A DNA stretch of 64,000 nucleotides from Henricia sp. BOLD:AAB3569 (taxonomy: Eukaryota > Echinodermata > Asteroidea > Spinulosida > Echinasteridae), in contig JBBELK010000024.1 in NCBI GenBank assembly GCA_037783545.1, positions 1,922,001-1,986,000 on the forward strand. The letters run 5' to 3'. A model generated the notes under the pieces. That model was not told the origin of the DNA, did no database searches, and worked only from the letters and a program-made list of their open reading frames with translations. The first letter of the stretch is position 1. Each line of letters opens with the position of its first letter. Positions 47,201-56,392 of this stretch are shown here, in pieces. The translations under genes and the position numbers were made by a program.

Positions 47201-50200
47201 ATTATAAGTAAATAAAACCAAGCCAGCAAATCAATATAAATATGTGATATATTAAAATTGGAATACATTTGCTGTCTTTCTTGCTTAAATATTTGCACTT
47301 GTTTACTGTACCTATTTGAAATGTTTATATTACCAGTTTTTAATGTTTACTGTGTACTGTTTTTTAGGGAGGTTGGTGGTTGTATTTTATTTTTGTAGCA
47401 TATTATGCTCTTCTGCCTTGATTGCTTTTGTGTCTAGAAGATTTGTATCAAGGGCTTTGTTGATCAGGGAATGCATCAAGTGAATGTATGATGTCGAAGC
47501 GTTTTGCCATCAATATAGACTACCGAAATGAACACGTCACCATATTGTTAGTTACCTAGGCAATGGCTCTACACTAAATATCACTGAACCATTTCACTGT
47601 GCTTTTGCAATGGTGTTTTATGTGGCAGCTATGATGTTTGGAGCCAATTACCATGGCAACCCACGTCACTTCGGCACTCCATAAGTAGAGTTCTTTGCTT
47701 AAAAAAACTAACAGTATTTCCTTCTCCTCACCAGGTGTCCTGTGCGAAAACAAAACTATGACTATGCCATGTATCTACTCACTGTGCTGTTCCACGAAGC
47801 ATGGGTAAGATATCCTCTTGAAGCAGGGCTCTTTTAATGCACTCCTCTCCTGATCCTCGCACGTCTGATATGAAATTTGTGCCATTCTGTTATGCAATTA
47901 TCTTATAATTACATGAAAGTTCAACCATTTTCGAAAGTTGCACAAGCTAGACAATTTTTGTGAAATAGGCTGCTGGCAAGCTACATCAGAGTGTGTCCAA
48001 AACAGACCCATGACAGAATGATGTTAATAAGTAACAAGTTATTTTGTTACCTAGTTCAAATTCACCCTGGCAGTCCCTGGAACATCATCCCAAAAAGGAA
48101 CCTTTCATGCATTGCACCTAGTAAATGCTAATTGGGGCAAGCCGGGCAGGTGTGTAGGCCTTATCTTAAGTGTTTTCTGGGAGGGGTGGTTATCCCATTG
48201 AAAGGTTTATCCCTCTCTAGGGCTTGCTAAGCTCACGCAATAGCTAATCCCGATCGGAGAAAAACTACTACAGCACCGTGTTTGGAGACCACCTGTTATA
48301 AGCTTTATAGAATGCTCAGTTGGTAGGGCATCTGCACCTTAAACAAAATGTCCACGGTTGAAATCCCACTGGAGCCAAATTCTTTTTCACTGTATCTAGA
48401 TTCCCCATCCAAACTCGTGGACATTTGTCCACATTTCTGTCGAATATTGTTTGATTCCAGATCACAGAACCATGGGAAGACGACATAACGGAGGAGGATA
48501 TGGAGGAGTATGTATGGGACATCAATGTATCACGTCGCTCAGTTATCACTACACTAGCTAGAATGAAAGATAAGGTGAGACTGTCTGATCTTGGTGCAAA
48601 CTATGACGTTTTCATTGAGCATGATTAACGATCATAGCTAACCAACAGCTCATTTTGGATTTCATGGCACGCATGCGTTTTTACCTCTGTGCACAAACGT
48701 CTGTAGTACAGGATCGAGTGGTACGTGGTTCCACATGAAGCCACAACAATGTACAGTAACACCGATACCAGTGACTAGTGTGACCATTCCCTGAGCGATG
48801 GTTCCAAATAGTCAACTAGACCTAATGTTCCTTTTGCCCACTTGCAAAAATGGTTGAACTACAGTTGACTTTAATCAGCCACTGCTGAAGTGTGTGATAT
48901 TGCACAGGTGTATGTAAATATTTTACTTTACAATATCACTCAGATGTTGTGTTCGTTACTTTGCCCAGTTGCGCCACCATGCAACACTGAGACATTCCTG
49001 GAGACTTTTCTTGTTAAGGCAGAATGTTATGGTCTAGTGGGTACTCAGCTGTACTCTTAATGAAGAAGTTGTGGGTTCCAACCCCACTAGTGCCATCGGG
49101 TCTGTCTCCCTGCACTTCATCTCAATTACCTTGTAAATTCAAGCAAAATTATGGGGAGCTTCTAGGGGGAATGTCACAAACTAAGTGCTGATAGGCTGTG
49201 TGCTATGGCCAAACAGTGACCTAATTTTTTTGACAGTAGCGATAATATAATGGCAACAGGGCCAAGAGTATCCTGTATGATAGACATATGCACTAACCGT
49301 TCTCTAATCATGAGCTGACTGTTTGGGAGCATAAATATGTAACGTAGTTTACCCAGTACATTATCACATTTTTTATATTCATCATTGTATACTTTTCTTG
49401 TGTTTCATAAACCTGCATCAGCTTAATCATTGCTTGCTTTTTTTGTTTTGTAAATTTGTTGGTCTGTTCTTTCCCCTATGTATAAATTGTCCCAAAGTTT
49501 GTCAGGCTGTTCTTATTTCAAACTTTGGATTATGTGAACAACTACATACTTTTATTTTTTCTAACAGCATAATCAGTTTATTGTACACATTTCAAATTGT
49601 ATATTTATTGTTTTCTTTGTGAATTGTTTTATCAGAGAGGGTGCGACATGAATGGTATTGAATACGTGATATTGTAATTATGTTAGGGATGGGAATTTAC
49701 GGTTAATTCAGAAACAAGTTTGCAATTCTTCAAGTGTCAGTTAACCGGTTAAGTTAACCAATCGGTCGACACTACAGATTATTGCTGGTGTTTATAGGTG
49801 CATGTACAATGTAAACATTACCCCTCTGCCCCCAAAATAATCATTGAACCTTTATCTAATCAAAATTTATTTCAATTACAAATAACCCTCTGAAAACTCT
49901 TGGAAATTCTTTAAAATTGGGTTTCGTTTAAACGTTCGGCAAAACTGTTTTTTTTTCTTCGGTTAACTGGTTAAACCTCCCATCCCTAAATTATGTACTC
50001 TTGCCTGCGTTAATTACAAATTAATTCCATGCATTGTTTAATTATTGCAGGACAACATGAATGGAGATGTAAGCCCATCCGAAGAGCTTGAATATCTGAA
50101 ATCCCCAGAGGTCACGGAATATCGCGATGCTGTGACGTCGCTACGTAACGCTGGGGAGCAGAAAGATTCCCTAGATAGATACAAGGAAGCTGCTGTGAAG

Positions 50201-50242
50201 TTATTACAGCTGGATATGGCTAATAAACTTGAAGGGTCATGA
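41255..50242 (+). CDS. MRPS35: Small ribosomal subunit protein mS35, mitochondrial (MRPS35), complete 9-exon gene
   Basis: Coding exons: 41255-41387, 43427-43497, 44193-44360, 44996-45056, 46153-46292, 46776-46885, 47735-47804, 48461-48574, 50051-50242. They total 1059 nt, giving 352 aa (family about 320-350), and all introns are GT-AG with matching phases. The N-terminus ([14 protein letters not shown]) is basic and lacks acids, as in a mitochondrial presequence. Diagnostic mS35 segments are [72 protein letters not shown] and [13 protein letters not shown]. The protein is a component of the 28S mitoribosomal small subunit (head region). The start was chosen because it is the first in-frame ATG, has a good context (AAAATGG), and gives the presequence. 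An upstream out-of-frame ATG at 41209 would overlap this start if it is transcribed. Confidence 0.97.
41405..41872. mobile_element. DNA element with GTTTACACT...CCCGAGCTCGGG ends, MRPS35 intron 1
   Basis: Left GTGTTTACACTGGTCCCGAG, right CGAGCTCGGGATCAAGTGTA inverted. The palindrome CCCGAGCTCGGG recurs at several internal sites. Second copy in intron 3. Confidence 0.75.
42331..43153. mobile_element. Near-perfect 823-bp palindromic transposon in MRPS35 intron 1
   Basis: The arms 42331-42733 and 42751-43153 are each 403 bp and agree at every position I compared. They are separated by a 17-nt loop (42734-42750). Ends read TAGCTAAGATAATC. A 9-bp direct repeat, TTTCTCTCC, sits immediately outside both ends (42322-42330 and 43154-43162), the signature of a transposon insertion; 9-bp duplications are typical of Mutator-like elements. 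No coding capacity. The near-identity of the arms implies a very recent origin or gene conversion. Confidence 0.88.
43590..43737. mobile_element. MITE, ATAGACCGTATCAAATAGC family, MRPS35 intron 2
   Basis: Inverted ends TAGACCGTATCAAATAGCCG and CGGCTATTCGATACGGTCTA, each followed by CCATCTTGT-type sequence. Confidence 0.8.
44594..44948. mobile_element. DNA element with GTTTACACT...CCCGAGCTCGGG ends, MRPS35 intron 3
   Basis: Shares AGTTGCAGTCAAAGGT, GTACAGTGGACAAGGCC and GGTAAAGATTAATTGCTTAT with 41405-41872; more eroded right end. Confidence 0.7.
45416..45567. mobile_element. MITE, ATAGACCGTATCAAATAGC family, MRPS35 intron 4
   Basis: Inverted ends TATAGACCTTATCGAATAGC and GCTATTTGATACGGCCTATA; same size and interior as 43590-43737. 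Confidence 0.8.
46376..46675. mobile_element. MITE copy (AAGGTAGARTACAT family) in MRPS35 intron 5
   Basis: Shares CAAAACACCACATGATTTTA, TATGTGGCTGAAATTTCTAC and CAATCATGTATTCTACATTT with the other copies. Confidence 0.6.
47516..47685. mobile_element. MITE, TAGACTGCCGAAGTG family, in MRPS35 intron 6
   Basis: Ends TAGACTACCGAAATG and CACTTCGGCACTCCA, with inner GTTACCTAGGCAATGGCTC and its inverted counterpart. Confidence 0.6.
48308..48380 (+). repeat. tRNA-like SINE head in MRPS35 intron 7
   Basis: A-box-like GCTCAGTTGGTAGGGC and B-box-like GGTTGAAATCCCAC; no complete cloverleaf. Confidence 0.45.
49025..49310 (+). mobile_element. Older SINE copy in MRPS35 intron 8
   Basis: Same body as 55190-55480 in diverged form: GGTTCCAACCCCACTAGTGC, ATGGGGAGCTTCTAGGG, AAGTGCTGATAGGCTGTGTG. 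Confidence 0.6.
49684..49988. mobile_element. Non-autonomous hAT-like element with perfect 8-bp TSD
   Basis: Terminal inverted repeats TAGGGATGGGA / TCCCATCCCTA enclose 305 bp. The 8-bp duplication AATTATGT lies at 49676-49683 and 49989-49996. Eight-base duplications and TAGGG-type ends fit hAT. It lies in MRPS35 intron 8 and ends about 60 bp before exon 9. Confidence 0.88.
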
Positions 50243-50431
50243 TAAATGAATGAAGTCATTTATATGCCTTTTTCTCTTAACCTTGTGTTTGTTGATTTAT
50301 CCGGCTATTTTCATATTGCTCAAGCAGAGTATATTTTCATTCCTGCATTAGGACATGGCTGGATGAAAAGTGTCTGTATCAGTCTTACTGTCAGATACAG
50401 AGGACGTATTTTTCTTTCTCTCAGACACTTT

Positions 50432-51205
50432 TTAAGGAGCGTGTCCAGATCACATTTTTGAACCACATTTTTCCCATGGGGGCTGTTGAGATTTTGGAAC
50501 TATCATTTGTCATATTTACCATTCTGAAATTTCACGTTCTCAATCTGTATATTTTCAAGGATATTGTCAAAAAAAAAACATGTTCTGTAAACTAATTCAG
50601 TGTCACGTGCATATTATTTCTTGTGATGTTGTTCTTCTGTAACCATTATTTTTGTCCAATTGTGCGAGTGTTGATGTTTTGTGAATTTTGATGTTGTAGT
50701 TGTATCTTATTCCAGTTTATTTGTGATTGTGATGTTGTTTAATTTAATATATCTGTTTTATGAGTGTTTGCAGGGCCCCAATGGAAACCAGTTTGTTTGT
50801 AAACTGTTTGGGCACACCCTGGGTAAATAAATGGAATAAATAAATAAATCTGGTTCCGTAAAGCAGTGCAGTAACCTTTTTTGCTTCCACATCCAAATTG
50901 GGAAATGTCTCTTATTCTTTTCCAACGTGATAATTGTTTCTTCTGACTCCAATTTTTTACTTGCTCCACAATTCACATGATTATTGCTGATTACTACTAT
51001 TGTTTTATATATTTACATATTCCCGCCGTGAATATGGCCACTGATTCTGGCACGGCGCTAAACCCAAAACTCGCTCACTCGCATCCAAATTGGAGATTGC
51101 AAATTTCTTGTTCTTTCATGGACAGTGTTTTGGGGAGGTATTTTATGTGATTCTTGGGTTAAAACAAAATACATTTTCTGAAAAAATCTGAACACGCTCC
51201 TTTAA
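50432..51205. mobile_element. TTAA-flanked MITE (AGGAGYGTG family) interrupted by other repeats
   Basis: Borders TTAAGGAGCGTGTCCAGATC and CTGAACACGCTCCTTTAA. The family sequence is split by a retroelement 3' end (about 50590-50850) and a CTCACTCG-type low-complexity piece near 51050. Confidence 0.65.
50590..50850 (+). mobile_element. 3' end fragment of a non-LTR retrotransposon
   Basis: Ends with GGGCACACCCTGGGTAAATA followed by a short (AATA)n tail, the form of RTE/CR1-like 3' ends; inserted into the TTAA element. Confidence 0.5.
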
Positions 51206-51408
51206 GTTCATTGTACTGTGGTGGCTGAAGGGCATGTTTTACTTGCCACAAAGAGTTCGGTTTAACTTGTGTTATTACCAAGTGATATGCAAAAGTATTA
51301 TAAAATTGCATCGTTTCAATAAGCTTTTAAAATTTTGGCAATTTTAAAATAGTCAACTGTACGTAGCCTTTATTGTTAAATGTGTCCGCTTGACTGGCAT
51401 AACTTAAT

Positions 51409-51414
51409 AATAAA
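51409..51414 (+). terminator. Candidate MRPS35 poly(A) signal
   Basis: AATAAA lies about 1.17 kb after the MRPS35 stop. Another AATAAA (50835-50840) belongs to the A/T-rich tail of a retroelement fragment. Neither can be proven from sequence. Confidence 0.25.
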
Positions 51415-51747
51415 AGTCTTAACCAAAAGTCCTTACCAAATTTCCTGTTTGATTGTTTATTTCTCACCCCCAGATATTAAATACAAAAGTAAACTTTAAA
51501 AATATGGAATGTTGTTAATTAGTTGCGAGTGACTTTTGATGACTGTTTGACGGTGCCACAACTGGTTTTTCCAAGCGATTTTTCTGACGTGAATAAGACG
51601 GTATTTACCTGAAATTTAAAATATTATAGAGATTAATTCTGTTATAAAAATGACACAGACATGCACAAAACGAAACAAAAATATTCATCTTTAAAAGAAT
51701 CTTATTTTGATGCAGTTTGGGGACCCTAGCTGCCCTTTAACTTTTCT

Positions 51748-51888
51748 TTAAAGGCAGAGGCTCGTCAGCAATGCGCGCGCGCCAAATTCGTGCCAAGAAA
51801 TACGCAGCTCTGTAGCAAAGGCATGGACCTGCGTATTTCGTGGCACGAAATTGGCGCGCGCGCATTGCTGACGAGGTTGTGCCTTTAA
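51748..51888. mobile_element. TTAA-flanked foldback MITE, AGGCACAGGCTCG family, copy 2
   Basis: Same palindrome and TTAA borders as 7977-8116, located between MRPS35 and RPL41. Confidence 0.85.
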
Positions 51889-52565
51889 AGATGAGTGTGG
51901 TACATGTATATGGTTTATAAAGTAGTCTATAATTGTTTTGATTTGGTAAATTCAGTTCTTGAAAGGTAAGACCCAATTTTTTTCCCCGAGACGCTGCGAG
52001 AGTTAAATAACACAAAAGAAATTCCAGGCATAACGCAGACATTCCAGGGGGAACACAGACATTCCAGGCGGTATCTGGGCACCGCAAGGAATTTCCATTG
52101 TGTTTTGGTATTTTATTGAGCGTAGATTTGCCGCGGATTTATTTTGATGGTCGCAAAAAGAATACTAGCCAGCGCGACTTTGCAGAGCGGGTCACAATAT
52201 GGTATAATTTAAATAATGGGCATTGCTTCTGAATATTGTGCATAGTTTTTACGGGGGCCCGTTTTAGTGGTATGATGCAACCCACAAAACCTGAGAATAA
52301 ATGTTAGCTACAAATGAATGAAATGAGCTTTCGAAACACAGCTTCAACAACTATACCGCATCTTTTGTTTTATTTGTATAGCTTTGTACATTTTTTTTGT
52401 GGCAGGCAACCTTTTATGACGGCGCATTGAGAATTTGCAACAAATGGCATTCCTTACATTTGCAAATTTTGTAACAATTGCCGTCTATACAAAGTCGATG
52501 ACGTGTGCGTGACGTTTGCATGTAGAGAACCAACGCATGCGCATAAAAGCTGGGACACAATCGGT

Positions 52566-52575
52566 CTTTTCGTGC
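52566..52575 (+). promoter_or_regulatory. Candidate 5' TOP-like start of RPL41 mRNA
   Basis: A pyrimidine run beginning with C (CTTTTC) lies about 130 nt upstream of the RPL41 ATG. Ribosomal-protein mRNAs typically start at a C followed by pyrimidines. This is only a candidate; the true start is not visible. Confidence 0.25.
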
Positions 52576-52695
52576 AGTGCGCTTTGAAGATTAATGGGGT
52601 GAGGTTCCAGAATCCTCCAAAATTTCCCAACTGGAGAGGCATCCAGCCGCAAAAAGAGCTTTTATCCGACGTCTGCAGTTTGAAGTTGAAGTGCG

Positions 52696-53833
52696 ATGAG
52701 GGATAAGGTATGTTTGAAAGAGATGCGCAGAATATATTGATGTTTTTGAGGTCGAAATAAACACGATTCTTGTTCCGATGTAATACACGCGGTTTGCAAA
52801 TTTCACCACCAAGGTCCTTCACTTTGTGGTCCCAGTAACTTGGCCCCTATATTAGTACATGTCGTATTTGTCCGTTTAAATACATTACCACACGATCTGG
52901 GGTTTGATGCTACAATTTACAAGGCACCCATCCTCTCTTAGCATGCTCAGAAGTCGGAACATGGAGGAAGAAATGTTTGGAATGAATTTAGGACTAACCT
53001 TTTTTTTATTTGATGGACGCCATCTTGCTTTAGGGGGCGCGCAGAAGAATGCACAAATTTGATACATGTATTGAAACCCCCAGTTCATAAGTTTTGTACA
53101 TGGGATTTTGAGTACTAAATTCTATATGGGTCTTCTTGTTAGCTAAATCCTATAAAATTAAGTGTAAAATCAAAACCAAGTGGCTTATTTTTGAGAGGCC
53201 TATCCCATTTTACCATTTATTTTTCTTTTAATTTTGTTTGCAGTGGAAGAAGAAGCGGATGCGAAGGTATAAAAGACAGTTTATTTTTCATATTAAGGAA
53301 CTTTTGAACGGATGACAGTGAGTGACATGATAAACACCGAAATGATGACGTCTTTTTGTTCACTATTTTTTTCAATGGGGTGTTTTTGCGTACAGCCCAA
53401 TCTAGCAACTATTAACTCTTTAAAATTAGTGCACAGATAGCGACAGCCCAAAACAATAGTTCCAAAACAGTCTGTACATGAAAGGGTTAAAGGTCTCTTT
53501 CCCTGTAAAGAAAAGGAGTCCTCTGCTCTCGGATTGGTGTATAGAAAACATCGACTTGGACATCGGACAATACATTTCGGATCATATTAAACATTACTGA
53601 TCAAAATAGAAATTAAGTAGCACGAGAAACTATTTTTGTGCAATTACGGTCAGTCAGATTTTTCTGACATGTCTTTCACTATCATCCAATCGAAAGCTCC
53701 CCACTGTTAAGAACACATTTTTTCTTTACTTGGGAAATAGCTCAAACATTCTACAACGGGCTGATTAGTGCTTATTTGCCATCTTTGCAGGTTGAAGCGC
53801 AAGAGGAGAAAGATGCGTGCCAGGTCTAAGTAG
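52696..53833 (+). CDS. RPL41: Cytosolic 60S ribosomal protein eL41 (RPL41), 25 aa, three exons
   Basis: Coding exons: 52696-52707 (MRDK), 53244-53266 (WKKKRMR plus two bases) and 53791-53833 (RLKRKRRKMRARSK, stop TAG). The total is 78 nt, giving 25 aa, exactly the family length. Donors are GTATGT and GTATAA, and both acceptors end TTGCAG or TTTGCAG. The extremely basic sequence, almost all Arg/Lys, is unmistakable for eL41, the smallest eukaryotic ribosomal protein, which sits at the subunit interface of the cytosolic ribosome. Differences from the common animal sequence, from memory: Asp instead of Ala at residue 3 and Lys instead of Arg at residue 6. The middle exon is only 23 nt. It lies about 2.4 kb downstream of MRPS35 on the same strand. 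Confidence 0.95.
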
Positions 53834-54179
53834 ATGGTCATCCCAATCAATGACATTAATGCACACTTAAACTACACACCAATATTGCTGGGATAGGTAC
53901 ATCGCGTCTCAAGTACACTACACACGGAGACTGTTAACCCCAGCAGACCTGTTATGGCAGCATTTTGACATCTGTACACTAACTCTCGATGAATCGTCTT
54001 CACTGCCTGTCGAGTCTTCAAGAACTTGATCTATGTGAACTACCCACAAGAAACCGAGAACTTGTCAACGATATACAGAGGTGTTCAAAGTTCCACACAA
54101 ATCAAGCAATCTGAAGCAACATTCCTTCTTCAGGAGTGGGCATTATGAAGTGCATTTTAATCAGTCTTTGGGAAATTGT

Positions 54180-54185
54180 AATAAA
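54180..54185 (+). terminator. Poly(A) signal AATAAA, probable RPL41 3' end
   Basis: AATAAA lies about 350 nt after the RPL41 stop codon. A second AATAAA occurs at 54446-54451. Confidence 0.45.
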
Positions 54186-54789
54186 GGCAGCATCAATATG
54201 TCATTCATAATCTTGTGTTGTGCTTATTTCTTATCTTCTGTGGAAGTAAGCCTGTGTTTAAAATATTGCAATACACACTGCAGAATCAAAACATCCACAT
54301 AAAGGGGAATTTACACGATCATACTCTAAAATTCCATCCAACGAAATAATGTTCATACTCGTTCAAGGTCACAAGAAGTTCGAGATTGTTCATGGGTTTT
54401 CTTGTGACCCAACTCTGTATTGTGATTAGTTTAGAGGTTGAACATAATAAAAAGTGCATGCTCCAACATCATCCAACGGCAAAAAATTACTTCCGCTTAT
54501 GTTCAAGTTGTTCGCAGATAAAATTCCCATATACACCATAGAACATTTTCTCTCATACAAAAGTATGATTGTGTAAATTAGCCAAAGTTATGTATTATGC
54601 AACTGTTACAGTAGTTGCAAACGTAACGGATACTATGAGCAACTAACAATGGAAATTGGGCACAAACCATTGTTATTAACAATGGTGTGCCCAATTTCCA
54701 TTGTTAGTTGCTCATAGTTAGAGTACATGTACTCAAAATATCAATCTCGCAGAGTTTACTAAAATAGATTTAAATATGTACATCATTCA

Positions 54790-55075
54790 TTTACAATACA
54801 CACCGAGTACCATTGCCGAACGGTTTGGTGCATTGAACTCGAGAGCGTGCCTTATTCTACGGTCGTGGGTTTGCGGGCAAGGCACGTTGCCGCTCTCCAC
54901 CCAAGAGTAAATGTGTACCTGCAAGGGTTGAAGCCGTTGAGTGCTTGTCGGGATGCATACTCCCCAGGGAGTTGTGCCCAATGACCAGGGTGATAATGTG
55001 TAATGGCCATGAGTATCCTGCCCTTTTTTGCAGGATAGATGTGTGCTATATAAGATGCTGTTATGATTTTCGTAC
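54790..55075 (+). mobile_element. Older SINE copy related to 55190-55480
   Basis: tRNA-like head (TTGAACTCGAGAG...GGTCGTGGGTTTG) and a body ending GATAGATGTGTGCTATATAAG. Confidence 0.55.
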
Positions 55076-55189
55076 TTGCACAAAGAAATGGCACTTGAAA
55101 AAACAATCCTAATATTAACAGTTGAACATTTTGCCAGATTTAGATCAGCCATTTAGATTCTAAAGACATGATTCTGGATGCTCGGTGGA

Positions 55190-55480
55190 ACTGGTTTATG
55201 GGTTCGAGCCCCACTTGTGCCAACGTGTTTGTGTCCGTGGGCAAGACACTTAATCTCAATTGCCTCGTCAACCCAAGCGATATATGGGGAGCTGTTATGG
55301 GAAATGCCACAATCTAACTGCTGATAGGGTTGTGCGCCTTGGCCAGGCTGCCACCTAGTTGAAGCGAAATGGTTCTAGTGATTTCCTGATGGCAGCGGTG
55401 ATAATGGCAACAGCACCAGGAGCACCCCGTGGGGCGGACATGTGCGCTATATAAGTATCCACCATTATTATTATTATTAC
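55190..55480 (+). mobile_element. tRNA-derived SINE with (ATT)n tail
   Basis: B-box-like GGGTTCGAGCCCCAC, a shared body (GGCAAGACACTTAATCTCAA, GGGGAGCTGTTATGGG, GGACATGTGCGCTATATAAG) and a terminal (ATT)n run. Confidence 0.7.
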
Positions 55481-55841
55481 TGTTCTTTTGCCTGAAGTAC
55501 GCACGAAATGTTGACTTCTTGAGCCTCGTCTACAGCAAACATTGTTTGAAAACGTCACCAAACAGACGTAAAGTCACATGATCACGTTTGGCTGGCTCAG
55601 ACAAAACATGAGCAAACAAATGTTTACCAATAGCTGCATGTCCAAACACGGTTTGCTGTTTGTTAATGTTTTATGGGTTGTCCACACCTGCAACCTTTTT
55701 CGAAAAACATGACCAAACTTAAAGTTGGGTCATTATGTGAAATGTTTGCCAGTGTACAATGTAGACGAGGCTTTAGACCATCCCTTCCCCATTATGCAAA
55801 ATTTGTGATGTCGTCCATTTACCGTGGCATATGCAATGGCT

Positions 55842-55964
55842 TTAAGGCACAGGTTCGACAGCAATGCGCACGCGCTAAATTCGTGCCACGAAATACACAG
55901 CTCCATAGCAAAGGCATGGAGCTGCGTATTTCTTGGCACAAAATTTACGAGCCTCGGCCTTTAA
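55842..55964. mobile_element. TTAA-flanked foldback MITE, AGGCACAGGCTCG family, copy 3
   Basis: Same family, slightly shorter because the right arm lacks part of the GCGCGCATTGCTG segment. Located between RPL41 and GMPPA. Confidence 0.8.
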
Positions 55965-56345
55965 TGGATGGCCCCAAATAGGGTCTACTCACAGAATGCC
56001 TAAAAAGAATGTTTGCATTGCAATAGTAGTCTTGATAGCCGCCTCATTCAGGATGTAGCCTCGCAATCTTATGCGACCATTACAAAAATCTTGTCACTTA
56101 TCCAAGTGAGTTTTTTTTTTTAAGTAGGCACAAGATATAAATTTCTACAATAATTGTTTTTAGATATGAAGTACATTTTTCTTTCTTTCTAAAAATACAA
56201 TTGTAGCAATTATAAATAACTTCCACTGAAATTCTTGAAGCAAATACTGCAGCATTTGGCCTAAAATTGAAACCTGCTCCCACATATTGCAGTTCATAAA
56301 CTAAACCTTTGCATTGTGTAGGAAAGACAACAATCTAAACAAATT

Positions 56346-56351
56346 TTTATT
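56346..56351 (-). terminator. Poly(A) signal AATAAA of GMPPA
   Basis: On the minus strand AATAAA lies about 42 nt after the GMPPA stop codon (56393), a position fitting a short 3' UTR. Confidence 0.6.
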
Positions 56352-56392
56352 ACACTTGTTCTTGAGATAAACTGTAACAGCAATGGGTTATT

